Part shown: positions 1 through 7,098 of the stretch, piece by piece | How the letters are laid out: the number at the start of each line of letters is the position of its first letter | Numbering within the stretch: position 1 is the stretch's first letter | Source of the DNA: Halorubrum californiense DSM 19288 | GTDB taxonomy: Archaea; Halobacteriota; Halobacteria; Halobacteriales; Haloferacaceae | Length of the DNA stretch: 46,912 bases | Assembly: GCF_000336875.1 (NCBI RefSeq) | Contig: NZ_AOJK01000012.1 | Location: 1 to 46,912 of the forward strand | Direction of reading: 5' to 3' | Translations under genes and position numbers: made by a program | The notes under the pieces: model-generated | Databases searched by the model: none | The model's input: only the letters and a program-made list of their open reading frames with translations | What the model was told of the DNA's origin: nothing

Positions 1-95
1 GTTCGTGGTCGATCCGCAGTCACCTATTTATAAACAAGCAACTGCGTCTTCGGAGCCGTTCACCGCGTAACCCTCCGTTTCGTCTCGAACCGACC

Positions 96-104
96 GGTTT
101 AATC
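96..104 (+). promoter_or_regulatory. hisA TATA-like element
   Basis: The sequence GGTTTAATC ends 23 nt before the hisA start codon, the spacing expected for a leaderless haloarchaeal transcript. A second AT-rich stretch, CTATTTATAAAC near 26-37, lies farther upstream and could serve as an alternative promoter. No Shine-Dalgarno sequence is evident before the hisA ATG. Confidence 0.45.
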
Positions 105-126
105 GCCGGCCGCGACTCCCCTCCGT

Positions 127-867
127 ATGAGCGACGTTCCCGAGTTCGAGGTGATCCCCGCCGTCGACGTGCAGGACGGCGAGGTCGTCCAGTTGGTCGG
201 CGGCGAGCGCGGGACGGGCAAACGCTACGGCGACCCCGTCGCGGCCGCCGAGCGCTGGATCGAGGCGGGCGCGCGCACGCTCCACCTCGTCGACCTCGAC
301 GGCGCGTTCGAGGGCGAACGCGTCAACGCGGCGGCGATCGAGGCGGTCGTCGAGAGCGTTCCGGACACGGTCGGCCTCCAACTGGGCGGCGGCATCCGAA
401 CGGCCGAGGGCGCGCGCGACCTCCTCGATATCGGCCTCGACCGTGTCATCCTCGGCACCGCGGCCGTCGAGACGCCCGAGATCGTCGCCGAGATCGACGA
501 GACGCACCCGGGGAGCGTCGTCGTCAGCCTCGACGCGAAGGACGGCGAGGTCGTCGTCTCGGGCTGGACCGAGGGGACCGGGCTGGACCCCGCCGAGGCC
601 GCGGCGCGCTACGAGGAGCTGGGCGCGGGCGCGATCCTCTTCACGAACGTCGACGTTGAGGGGCAACTGGCGGGGATCGACCGCGAGGCGGTCGAGAGCG
701 TCGTCGACGCGGTCGGGATCCCCGTGATCGCGTCCGGCGGCGTCGCGACGGTTGAGGACGTGGTCGCGCTGAAAGAGGCCGGCGCGGCCGCGGCCGTCGT
801 CGGCACCGCGCTGTACGAGGGCGAGTTCACGCTGCGGGAGGCGCAGGACGCGGCGGACGGGGTTTAA
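127..867 (+). CDS. hisA: HisA, ProFAR isomerase
   Basis: This 246-residue protein is 1-(5-phosphoribosyl)-5-[(5-phosphoribosylamino)methylideneamino]imidazole-4-carboxamide isomerase, a cytoplasmic TIM-barrel enzyme that carries out an Amadori rearrangement in histidine synthesis. Visible family features are the N-terminal strand with IPAVDVQDG (catalytic Asp), LHLVDLDGAF near residue 55, the phosphate-binding LGGGIRT, the second-half segment FTNVDVEGQL and the C-terminal phosphate loop IASGGVATVEDV. Length is normal for HisA. The ATG at 127 fits a leaderless start from the TATA-like box about 25 nt upstream. hisB lies downstream in the same direction but about 1.7 kb away, separated by an AT-richer insertion, so hisA appears to be transcribed alone. 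Confidence 0.97.
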   Translation: MSDVPEFEVIPAVDVQDGEVVQLVGGERGTGKRYGDPVAAAERWIEAGARTLHLVDLDGAFEGERVNAAAIEAVVESVPDTVGLQLGGGIRTAEGARDLLDIGLDRVILGTAAVETPEIVAEIDETHPGSVVVSLDAKDGEVVVSGWTEGTGLDPAEAAARYEELGAGAILFTNVDVEGQLAGIDREAVESVVDAVGIPVIASGGVATVEDVVALKEAGAAAAVVGTALYEGEFTLREAQDAADGV

Positions 868-999
868 ATTTAGCGCGCGGGTTCGGCGTTGATATCTTAT
901 AAATAACTGGCTGCGCATGAGGGTGTCGCAATACGATGTATATCTCTGTTGACCGACCTGTGAACTGGTCAGTACAGCAGTAGCGGCTGACGGATTCAA
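868..999. other. AT-rich gap after hisA
   Basis: This short gap lies between the hisA stop and the convergent membrane-protein gene. It contains a TATA-like stretch (ATCTTATAAATAAC, about 893-906) followed by an 11-codon ORF from ATG 917, and a small inverted repeat (TGACC...GGTCA, about 950-971). I could not assign any of these a function. Base composition falls sharply here and marks the left edge of the AT-richer stretch. Confidence 0.4.
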
Positions 1000-2112
1000 T
1001 CAGGTATTGGCGAGAAATAGTTGGAGAGCTTTCGGAATGACGATGCTGAGGAGGAGTTGTGTCCAGATGCTGAAAGTCGCAGGGAATTCACGAGTGCCAC
1101 TCACCGCATTAATTCGCTGTCGGATGTCCTCGACTTGGTCGGCTGTGTCTTCCGGGATTGTATACTGCCGGACATTCCAAGGGTTCTCGATGTAGTTTCG
1201 AAGTTCGGCTTCAAGCCGTTGAAGTTCCTTACGCTTCTCGCGGTGGAGGAAGCGGTGGAGGACGAAGACAGCAAACGCGACGGTGAGAATCGTGGCGATC
1301 CATACCCCGGTAAAGATTGCGCCTGCTGTGGGAGAAATCTCCCAGCCAGCGATGCTTGGCGCGTATGTGATCAGTGCATACGCGATTAGTCCAGCGACGA
1401 CGAAGTAGTATGCTTTCTTGACTAACTCACCGAGAGGCCGAAGCCCACCGACGCCATGGGGGTCCAGAAAGTGGATGCCGACGTCGGAGGAGTACAGCCG
1501 CCAGGGAGCGATAAATTCGATGCTCACGTAGACGACGCAAAACTGGACAATAATTGGGGCGTAGACAAACGGAAAAATGACCCCGTTCGCAATCACGCCG
1601 GTGGTGGTGAAATCAGCGAAATCGGCAATCGTTCGGATGAGTTGTAGGCTTGCTGCCAAGCCAAACAGCGCCCATGGCAGCCATGGGGGCGTAAGGTTGG
1701 TAAACTGGTCGGGATCACTGGTGCGTTGTGAAATCCGCATCTCGCTGATCGCATGCTGATACGACTGGGTGAGTGAGTGAGCGGCGTAGACGCCCCCGAG
1801 GAGGACGATTGGTTGTAACAAGAAGTACGGGTTTCGTACGTAGATGGGGGTGTTGTTGAAAATGAAGAGGTCCAAACTGGCAGAGAGAAGTGTCCACCCG
1901 ATAACCATCACTACCGCGTACACGTACGATGGCTGAACCGACGGACCGATTCGTTGCGCGATGTATCCACAGCCGAGTAGGCGAGCGAATCGGTCTAACC
2001 ATAACTCTTCGCTGCCTTCCAGAGCGGAGGTGACAATCGGGGGATCGGGTCGGTTCTGTGCCGAAGCGTTGGGGACCGGTGCCTCCGGATCGGCGTCTGT
2101 CGTGTTTGTCAT
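1000..2112 (-). CDS. orphan multi-pass membrane protein
   Basis: I do not recognise a family for this 370-residue protein. A hydrophilic N-terminus of about 60 residues is followed by six or seven predicted membrane segments, roughly at 67-90, 97-115, 145-165, 180-205, 230-250, 262-285 and 348-368. Between the fourth and fifth is a polar stretch with HFLDPHGVGGLRPLGE, and a charged helix rich in Lys, Glu and Arg (about 290-335, including HREKRKELQRLEAELR) lies before the last segment. The gene is clearly less GC-rich than its neighbours and stands alone between hisA and hisB, which suggests acquisition by transfer. A TATA-like TGGTATAG on the opposite strand at 2135-2142 is correctly placed for a leaderless start at 2112. 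It could be a sensor, transporter or phage/plasmid-derived membrane protein; the sequence does not decide. Confidence 0.8.
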   Translation of the reverse strand: MTNTTDADPEAPVPNASAQNRPDPPIVTSALEGSEELWLDRFARLLGCGYIAQRIGPSVQPSYVYAVVMVIGWTLLSASLDLFIFNNTPIYVRNPYFLLQPIVLLGGVYAAHSLTQSYQHAISEMRISQRTSDPDQFTNLTPPWLPWALFGLAASLQLIRTIADFADFTTTGVIANGVIFPFVYAPIIVQFCVVYVSIEFIAPWRLYSSDVGIHFLDPHGVGGLRPLGELVKKAYYFVVAGLIAYALITYAPSIAGWEISPTAGAIFTGVWIATILTVAFAVFVLHRFLHREKRKELQRLEAELRNYIENPWNVRQYTIPEDTADQVEDIRQRINAVSGTREFPATFSIWTQLLLSIVIPKALQLFLANT

Positions 2113-2314
2113 ATATCTATATTGTCCAGAACACTGGTATAGTCTTTACCACAGAGTTGAAAATGTCCTTCTATTGTCCTATTAGCTTCGTGCCAATAGA
2201 GGTAGTAGGAAAGTTCTGACGGCTTATTTACCGGGTCTCGAATGAAACCAAAGCATAGCGCATAGTTCTATGACCCTTTTAATCACGGGTCGTTGGTGAT
2301 AATCAACAAAGCCC
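2113..2314. other. AT-rich intergenic stretch, no gene seen
   Basis: The promoter of the membrane-protein gene lies at the left end. The rest contains TATTGTCC twice (near 2120 and 2173) and short repeats around CATAGCGCATAG, but no coding frame with haloarchaeal character. GACCC/GGGTC (about 2271-2291) can form a short hairpin around an AATCA-type loop. This may be a scar of the insertion that separated hisA from hisB. Confidence 0.35.
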
Positions 2315-2410
2315 CAGTCGCGAGACGGGCACACGCTCGTTGCGCTCCTCAGTCGCTCGCGTTGCTCGCTCCCTGCGGTGCTTACGTCGCCTGCGCCCGT
2401 CTCGCGACTG
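2315..2410. repeat. 16-bp perfect inverted repeat around a 64-nt spacer
   Basis: The arm CAGTCGCGAGACGGGC at 2315-2330 is matched exactly in reverse complement at 2395-2410. The spacer is GC-rich with CGCTCGC/GTTGCGC-type low-complexity sequence, and no coding function is visible. It adjoins the other hairpins that run up to hisB, so it may be one end of a composite repeat unit. Confidence 0.6.
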
Positions 2411-2465
2411 CCCCTTTGAGTCCCGCCCCGCACGGCACCGCAGCCTCACGCCTCCCCAGCCTCGT

Positions 2466-2496
2466 CGGTGGTCCTCCGCTTCGCTCCGGACCACCG
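2466..2496. repeat. 9-bp stem-loop in the pre-hisB repeat
   Basis: CGGTGGTCC (2466-2474) pairs with GGACCACCG (2488-2496) around a 13-nt loop. It lies between the larger inverted repeat at 2315-2410 and the hairpin at 2505-2554, making this a run of consecutive hairpins. Confidence 0.5.
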
Positions 2497-2561
2497 ACTC
2501 CCTCGCGCGTGCTAGCTTCGCGGCCGCCGGGGGCGGCCGCTCGCAGGCACGCGCCACCGCA
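2495..2561 (+). repeat. structured repeat, copy 1 (before hisB)
   Basis: This unit of about 67 bp occurs again, in reverse orientation, at the right end of the window before hisG. It contains nested inverted repeats: an outer stem GCGCGTGC/GCACGCGC (2505-2512 with 2547-2554) and an inner 9-bp stem GCGGCCGCC/GGCGGCCGC (2520-2528 with 2532-2540) around a GGG loop. The copy ends 51 nt before the hisB start codon. Its open frame yields a meaningless [14 protein letters not shown] peptide in both copies, so it should not be read as part of either protein. Confidence 0.75.
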
Positions 2562-2612
2562 GGGCGCGATTCCACCCGCAACCGACTTACGAATCCCCCG
2601 CGACGGGCCGGT

Positions 2613-3209
2613 ATGAGCGAGCACGACCGGACCGCGGCCGTCACCCGCGAGACGAGCGAGACGACGATCGAACTCACCCTCGCGGTCGACGGCGACGGTG
2701 ACAGCGAGGTCGACACCGGGATCGGCTTCTACGACCACATGCTGGAGTCGTTCGCCAAGCACGGCCTCTTCGACCTCACGGTCCGCTGTGACGGCGACCT
2801 CGCGATCGACGACCACCACACCGTCGAAGACGTGGCGATCTGCCTCGGTGAGGCGTTCGACGAGGCACTCGGCGACAAGCGCGGCATCCGGCGGTACGCC
2901 GACCGGCGGGTCCCCCTCGACGAGGCGGTCGCGAGCGTCGTCGTCGACGTGGCGGGCCGCCCCTACTACGAGTTCTCCGGCGAGTTCTCCCAGGAGTCCG
3001 TCGGGGAGTTCACGAGCGTCATGGCCGACCACTTCGCGCTCTCGTTGGCCCACAACGCCGGCCTGACCCTCCACGCGACGGTCGAGAAGGGGGACAACGC
3101 CCACCACGAGGTCGAGGCGCTGTTCAAGTCGCTGGCCCGCGCGCTCGACGACGCCACCCGCCTCGACGAGCGGCGGAGCGACACGCCCAGCACGAAGGGC
3201 GAACTGTAG
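2613..3209 (+). CDS. hisB: HisB, imidazoleglycerol-phosphate dehydratase
   Basis: This 198-residue monofunctional dehydratase converts imidazoleglycerol phosphate to imidazoleacetol phosphate in the cytoplasm. The metal-binding histidine clusters are intact: [13 protein letters not shown] near residues 40-52, [10 protein letters not shown] near 70-80, and [17 protein letters not shown] near 165-181. The open frame extends upstream into the repeat, but the conserved protein begins at the ATG at 2613. A TATA-like CTTACGA (about 2585-2591) sits about 25 nt before that ATG, which supports a leaderless transcript. The structured repeat ends immediately upstream of this promoter. Haloarchaeal HisB lacks the N-terminal phosphatase domain of enterobacterial HisB, as here. 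Confidence 0.97.
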   Translation: MSEHDRTAAVTRETSETTIELTLAVDGDGDSEVDTGIGFYDHMLESFAKHGLFDLTVRCDGDLAIDDHHTVEDVAICLGEAFDEALGDKRGIRRYADRRVPLDEAVASVVVDVAGRPYYEFSGEFSQESVGEFTSVMADHFALSLAHNAGLTLHATVEKGDNAHHEVEALFKSLARALDDATRLDERRSDTPSTKGEL

Positions 3210-3277
3210 GCCGGAACCTCACGTCTCCGTCTTTCCCGCCGATCCCTTATCACCTCGGGAACCGTTACCACAGACGT

Positions 3278-4165
3278 ATGGAACTCGACTGCGAGGGCTG
3301 TGCCGGCTGCTGCGTCGACTGGCGCCCGCTCGACCCGGCCGCGGCGGGCTCCGACCGCACCGGGCCGCGCCCCCCGCTCGACGACGTCTACGACCTCGCG
3401 CCGCTCACCCGCGACGAGGTCGCCCGGTTCGTCGACGACGGCCTCGGCGACGCCCTGATCCCGCGCCTCTTCGAACCGGCCGAGCGCGACGACAGCGTCC
3501 GGATCGACGGGGTCGACCTCGCCGCGGTCGACGGCCGCCCCGTCTTCGTCGTCGGCCTCCGGAAACCCTCCAAACCGGTCGCGCCGATCGGGACCGACGA
3601 GCCGCGCTGGCTCGACGCCTGCGCATTCCTCGACCCGACGACGCTCCAGTGCCGGGTCCACGGCTCCGACCGGTACCCCGACACTTGCGCGAGCTACCCG
3701 GGGCACAACCTCGACCTCGGCGCCGAGACGGAGTGCGAACGCGTCGAGGCCGCGGGCGGCGGCGACCGCCTCCTCGACGACGCCCCCCCGGACGACCTCC
3801 CGTCGCCGGCGTTCGGCCCGCAGGCGCTCGGCGCGACGGTGTTCGCGTATCCCGATCCGGACGCCCTCGACGGCGTCGTCGCCCGACTCCGCGACGGGGC
3901 GGCGACCGCCGCCGACCGCGCCCGCTTCGCCGGCGCCGCCGTCGGCTCCCGCCCGGGGTCGCTCTCCGTGAACCGCGAGCGCATGGCCGACGCTCGGGAG
4001 GGCGCCCGCGAGGCCGACTCGTGGGTCGGAGCGGCGATCCGCGAGTGGACCGATCGCGCCGGCGACGACGGCGATCCGGTCGGCCTCGACGCCGACGCTC
4101 GCGCTCGGCTCGTCCGCGAGGTGGAAGCCGACGCGGGCGCGCCGGGTACGCCGGGCTGGGACTGA
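3278..4165 (+). CDS. YkgJ-family cysteine-cluster protein
   Basis: This 295-residue protein has the cysteine pattern of the YkgJ/UPF0153 family: a first cluster at residues 5, 8, 11 and 12 (CEGCAGCC) and a second part with CAFLDP, QCRVHG, YPDTCASYPGH and a later Cys (ETECERVEA). Such clusters are thought to bind zinc or an iron-sulphur centre; the biochemical role of the family is unknown. The region after about residue 160 is acidic and less conserved in appearance. A TATA-like CCCTTATCACC (about 3244-3254) lies about 25 nt before the ATG. The downstream gene encodes a flavoprotein oxidoreductase about 110 nt away on the same strand with its own TATA-like box, so a functional link is possible but not shown. 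Confidence 0.85.
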   Translation: MELDCEGCAGCCVDWRPLDPAAAGSDRTGPRPPLDDVYDLAPLTRDEVARFVDDGLGDALIPRLFEPAERDDSVRIDGVDLAAVDGRPVFVVGLRKPSKPVAPIGTDEPRWLDACAFLDPTTLQCRVHGSDRYPDTCASYPGHNLDLGAETECERVEAAGGGDRLLDDAPPDDLPSPAFGPQALGATVFAYPDPDALDGVVARLRDGAATAADRARFAGAAVGSRPGSLSVNRERMADAREGAREADSWVGAAIREWTDRAGDDGDPVGLDADARARLVREVEADAGAPGTPGWD

Positions 4166-4276
4166 CAGGGCGCGGCGACCCGCGTTCGCGACGCGACGAA
4201 CGGTCGAGTGGCTCTCTTGCGTGCGCGCACGCACACGCGCGTGAGACTTACCCGTGCGCGGCCCCTCCGACATGAT

Positions 4277-6064
4277 ATGGCCGAACGCACACCCGCAGAC
4301 GACGAGCCGGTCGAGTACGCCCGCGAGGACGTGTCCGTCCTCGTCGTCGGCGCCGGCGCGGCGGGCGCGCGCACTGCGATAGAGCTCGCCGAGCGCGGGG
4401 TCGACGACGTACTCGTGCTCGGCAAGCGCGGGCACGGCGACGCGCACACGACGTGGGCGCGCGGCGGGATCAACGGCGCGCTCGGCACGCACGATCCCGA
4501 GGATTCGCCGGCGATCCACGCCGCCGACACCCTCAACGAGGGCCACCACGTCAACGACCCCGCGAAGGTCGAGACGGTGACCGAGCAGATGCCCGAGCGC
4601 CTCCGCGAGCTCGACGAGTGGGGGATGGAGTACTCGCGGACGGACGACGGCGCGATCGACCAGCGCTTCTTCGGCGCGCAGTCGTTCCGCCGGACCGCCT
4701 TCGCCGGCGATCACACCGGCGAGTCGATGCTGAACACGCTCGTCGAGCGGGCGCAGGCGCTGTCCGTCCCGTACCGCGAGAACGTGATGATCACGAAGCT
4801 CGTCTCCGACGGCGACGCCGCGTACGGCGCCGTCGGGTTCGACATGGACGACGGCGAGTTCGTCCTGTTCAACGCCGGGAGCGTCGTCCTCGCCGCCGGC
4901 GGTCACGCGGCGATCTACGACCGCCACACCTCCCGCGACGACGAGAACAACGGCGACGGGGCGGCGCTGGCGTACGACGCCGGCGCGTCGCTGATGGACA
5001 TGGAGTTCATGCAGTTCCACCCGACCGGGATGGCCGTCGACGAGGACGACCCCGAGTGGGAACCGTGGAGCGGCCGCCTCGTGACCGAGGCGGTCCGCGG
5101 CGAGGGGGGCCGCTTGTTCAACGCCGAGGGTGAGCGCTTCATGGAGCGCTACTCGCCCGACCAGATGGAGCTGGACGCCCGCGACGTGGTCGCGCGGGCG
5201 ATCGCCCGGGAAGTCGCCGAGGGGCGCGGCACGGAGAACGGGGGCGTCTCCCTCGACATCTCCCACCGCGACGCCGAGTTCATCAAAGAGCGGCTCCCGC
5301 GGATGTACGAGCGGTTCCACGACCTCGGCGTGGACATGGCCGAGGAGCCGGTCGAGGTGGCGCCGACCTCTCACTACGGAATGGGCGGCGTCGCCGTCGA
5401 CGATCACGGTGAGACCGACGTGAACGGCCTCTTCGCCATCGGCGAGACGATGGCGGGCGTCCACGGCGCGAACCGGCTCGGCGGGAACTCGCTGGCCGAG
5501 ACGGTCGCGTACGGCGTCGTCGCCGGCGAGCGGGTCGCCGAGCGCGCGGACGGCCCCGGGACGGTCCCGGACGACCTCCGCGAGTCGCTCGTCGAGCCGC
5601 ACTTCCGCGACCTGCGCGCGATGGCGAACCGCGACGGCGAACACGACGTGGACGCGGTGCTCGCCGACCTGCGCGAGCTGATGTGGGACCACGCCGGCAT
5701 CCTCCGCGACGAGGCGTCGCTCCGGGAGGGGCTCGACCGCCTCGCCGACGTGCGCGAGCGCGTCGCCGACTTACGCGTCGGCCCGGTCACCAGCGAGTCG
5801 TTCGAGTTCGCCGTCGACCTCGGCTTCATGACCGTCGCCGCCGAGGCGGTGCTCCGCGGGGCGCTCGAACGCGAGGAGTCTCGCGGCGCCCACTTCCGCA
5901 CCGACTTCCCCGACGTCGACGCCGACTGGCAGCGGAACGTCTACTTCGAGGCCGCCGACGTGGGCGGCATGCGACTCCGGACCGAGTCGGTCGATGAGCC
6001 GAGCGCGGCGGTCCAGGCCGCCCTCGACGAGGGCCACGAGCTGGACTACCACCAACTGGAGTAG
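4277..6064 (+). CDS. SdhA/FrdA/NadB-family flavoprotein
   Basis: This 595-residue flavoprotein belongs to the succinate dehydrogenase, fumarate reductase and L-aspartate oxidase superfamily. It has the N-terminal FAD loop VVGAGAAGARTAIELAERG (about residues 22-40), HTTWARGGINGALG with a His at the position where SdhA/FrdA link FAD covalently, QFHPTG, TEAVRGEGGRLF, SHYGMGGVAV and GANRLGGNSLAE, and a C-terminal helical domain. These keep the catalytic His and Arg residues. The covalent-FAD His and GANRLGGNSL favour an Sdh/Frd-like enzyme; L-aspartate oxidase for NAD synthesis remains possible. No iron-sulphur or membrane-anchor subunit and no nadA or nadC lies beside it. ATG 4277 was chosen because homology begins soon after it and a TATA-like GACTTACCC lies about 25-30 nt upstream. 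Confidence is high for the family and low for the substrate. Confidence 0.85.
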   Translation: MAERTPADDEPVEYAREDVSVLVVGAGAAGARTAIELAERGVDDVLVLGKRGHGDAHTTWARGGINGALGTHDPEDSPAIHAADTLNEGHHVNDPAKVETVTEQMPERLRELDEWGMEYSRTDDGAIDQRFFGAQSFRRTAFAGDHTGESMLNTLVERAQALSVPYRENVMITKLVSDGDAAYGAVGFDMDDGEFVLFNAGSVVLAAGGHAAIYDRHTSRDDENNGDGAALAYDAGASLMDMEFMQFHPTGMAVDEDDPEWEPWSGRLVTEAVRGEGGRLFNAEGERFMERYSPDQMELDARDVVARAIAREVAEGRGTENGGVSLDISHRDAEFIKERLPRMYERFHDLGVDMAEEPVEVAPTSHYGMGGVAVDDHGETDVNGLFAIGETMAGVHGANRLGGNSLAETVAYGVVAGERVAERADGPGTVPDDLRESLVEPHFRDLRAMANRDGEHDVDAVLADLRELMWDHAGILRDEASLREGLDRLADVRERVADLRVGPVTSESFEFAVDLGFMTVAAEAVLRGALEREESRGAHFRTDFPDVDADWQRNVYFEAADVGGMRLRTESVDEPSAAVQAALDEGHELDYHQLE

Positions 6065-6116
6065 CGGCGTCGACGCCGGCGGGGACGCGGGCTACCTGCG
6101 GACCCGCCTCGCCGAC

Positions 6117-6407
6117 TCACCCGCCCCGCTTCCGGTACCAGACGCGCTCGCCGACCGGCGACTCGTCGTCGTCGATCGCGAGCCGGCTCACGAACAGGTC
6201 CCGCACCGCGAGCGTGAGCGTCAGCTCGACCAGCTCCCCGCGGCCCGCGTCCGCTGCCGTTTCGTCCCCCTCCTCCCCCTCCGGAGCGATCGGTCGAACC
6301 GTCACGACGCAGTGGCCGTCGCGCTCGCCGATCGACTCGACGACGCCGACCGTCCACCGGTCGACGTGGTGCGACGGCTCCCGAGCGTGGACGCGGTCGT
6401 GGTTCAT
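6117..6407 (-). CDS. small conserved-type protein of unknown function
   Basis: This 96-residue acidic protein has no family I can name. It is predicted to be a soluble beta-rich fold: a central strand pair (TVGVVESIGERDGHCVVTV), an acidic loop rich in Glu, Gly and Asp, then ELVELTLTLAVRDLFVSRL. Its ATG overlaps the TGA of the upstream GNAT gene in a 4-nt ATGA, so translation is probably coupled. It is the last gene of the crtY-blh-GNAT group and converges on the flavoprotein gene. A regulatory or nucleic-acid-binding role is conceivable but not shown. Confidence 0.75.
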   Translation of the reverse strand: MNHDRVHAREPSHHVDRWTVGVVESIGERDGHCVVTVRPIAPEGEEGDETAADAGRGELVELTLTLAVRDLFVSRLAIDDDESPVGERVWYRKRGG

Positions 6408-7024
6408 TGGCCCGCCTCGGCTGCGCTCGCACTTCCTCCCCCATCGACGCGCCGCACGGCGAGCGCGCCCTCGCAGGTACACGGCTCCTCGCACTTCGGG
6501 CACTCCGTCGCGGGCCGCTCGATCGGGTCGCGGTGGACCGTCTCGTAGCCGTGCGCGTCGAACAGCTTCTCCGGCGAGTCGTCGCCGCCGTGGTACCACG
6601 AGTCCGCGAGGAACAGGTCGACGCCGCGTTCCGCGCCGACCTCGTGGAGCCGGGCGAGCAGCCGGCTCCCGATCCCCCGCCCGGTCGCACCGTCCCGGAC
6701 GTACCCCATTTCGAGGTGGCCGTACAGGTCCGCGGCGGGGAGCAGGCCGGGGTCGTCGAAGAAGTACATCTCGTCGGCGACGGCGGCTGGCTCCGCGAAC
6801 TCGCGGAGCGCCATGACGCCGAGGATCGCGTCGTCGGGGTCGTTTTCGCCCGCTCGCGTGTCGGCGGCAGTTTCCCCTTCGACCGCGACCAGCACGTGGT
6901 ACGTCGGGTCGTCGAGCCCGAGGTCGACGCCGTAGGAACTCCCCTCGCTGAAGTGCGAGGTGATGAGCGCCTCCAGCGGCTCGGCGTCGCCCGGTCGCGG
7001 GTCGCGGATCGCGATCTCGTCCAT
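6404..7024 (-). CDS. GNAT acetyltransferase with C-terminal Cys4 motif
   Basis: This 206-residue protein has a GNAT fold: an N-terminal IRDPRPGDAEPLEALI strand-helix, a central ILGVMALREFAEPA strand and the acetyl-CoA loop RDGATGRGIGSRLL near 110-123. The C-terminus carries CPKCEEPCTC (Cys 175, 178, 182 and 184), a probable zinc site that ordinary GNAT enzymes lack, before a low-complexity tail. The acceptor substrate is unknown; it could be a small molecule or a protein terminus. The larger open frame upstream is the shadow of blh; ATG 7024 is the first codon giving GNAT homology. It is followed by a coupled small gene (ATGA overlap) and preceded, after about 75 nt, by blh on the same strand. 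Confidence 0.85.
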   Translation of the reverse strand: MDEIAIRDPRPGDAEPLEALITSHFSEGSSYGVDLGLDDPTYHVLVAVEGETAADTRAGENDPDDAILGVMALREFAEPAAVADEMYFFDDPGLLPAADLYGHLEMGYVRDGATGRGIGSRLLARLHEVGAERGVDLFLADSWYHGGDDSPEKLFDAHGYETVHRDPIERPATECPKCEEPCTCEGALAVRRVDGGGSASAAEAGQ

Positions 7025-7098
7025 CTGTCGGAGAGACGCCGCCACGGAGTAAGAGCGGTGCGGTGTCGGCGCCCGGACGATGCCTCGTCGCGCTCGGG

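Noticed and set aside
950..971. TGACC/GGTCA inverted repeat as an insertion-sequence end
   Set aside because: The arms are only five bases, there is no matching copy at the other edge of the AT-rich stretch and no transposase gene.
2340..2612. N-terminal extension of HisB
   Set aside because: The extension translates the hairpin repeat. The same meaningless peptide appears before HisG, so it is not protein-coding.
2966..5692. 908-residue open frame on the minus strand
   Set aside because: It runs antisense through hisB, the cysteine-cluster gene and the flavoprotein gene. Its product is Arg/Val/Asp-repetitive without motifs, a shadow of GC-rich codons.
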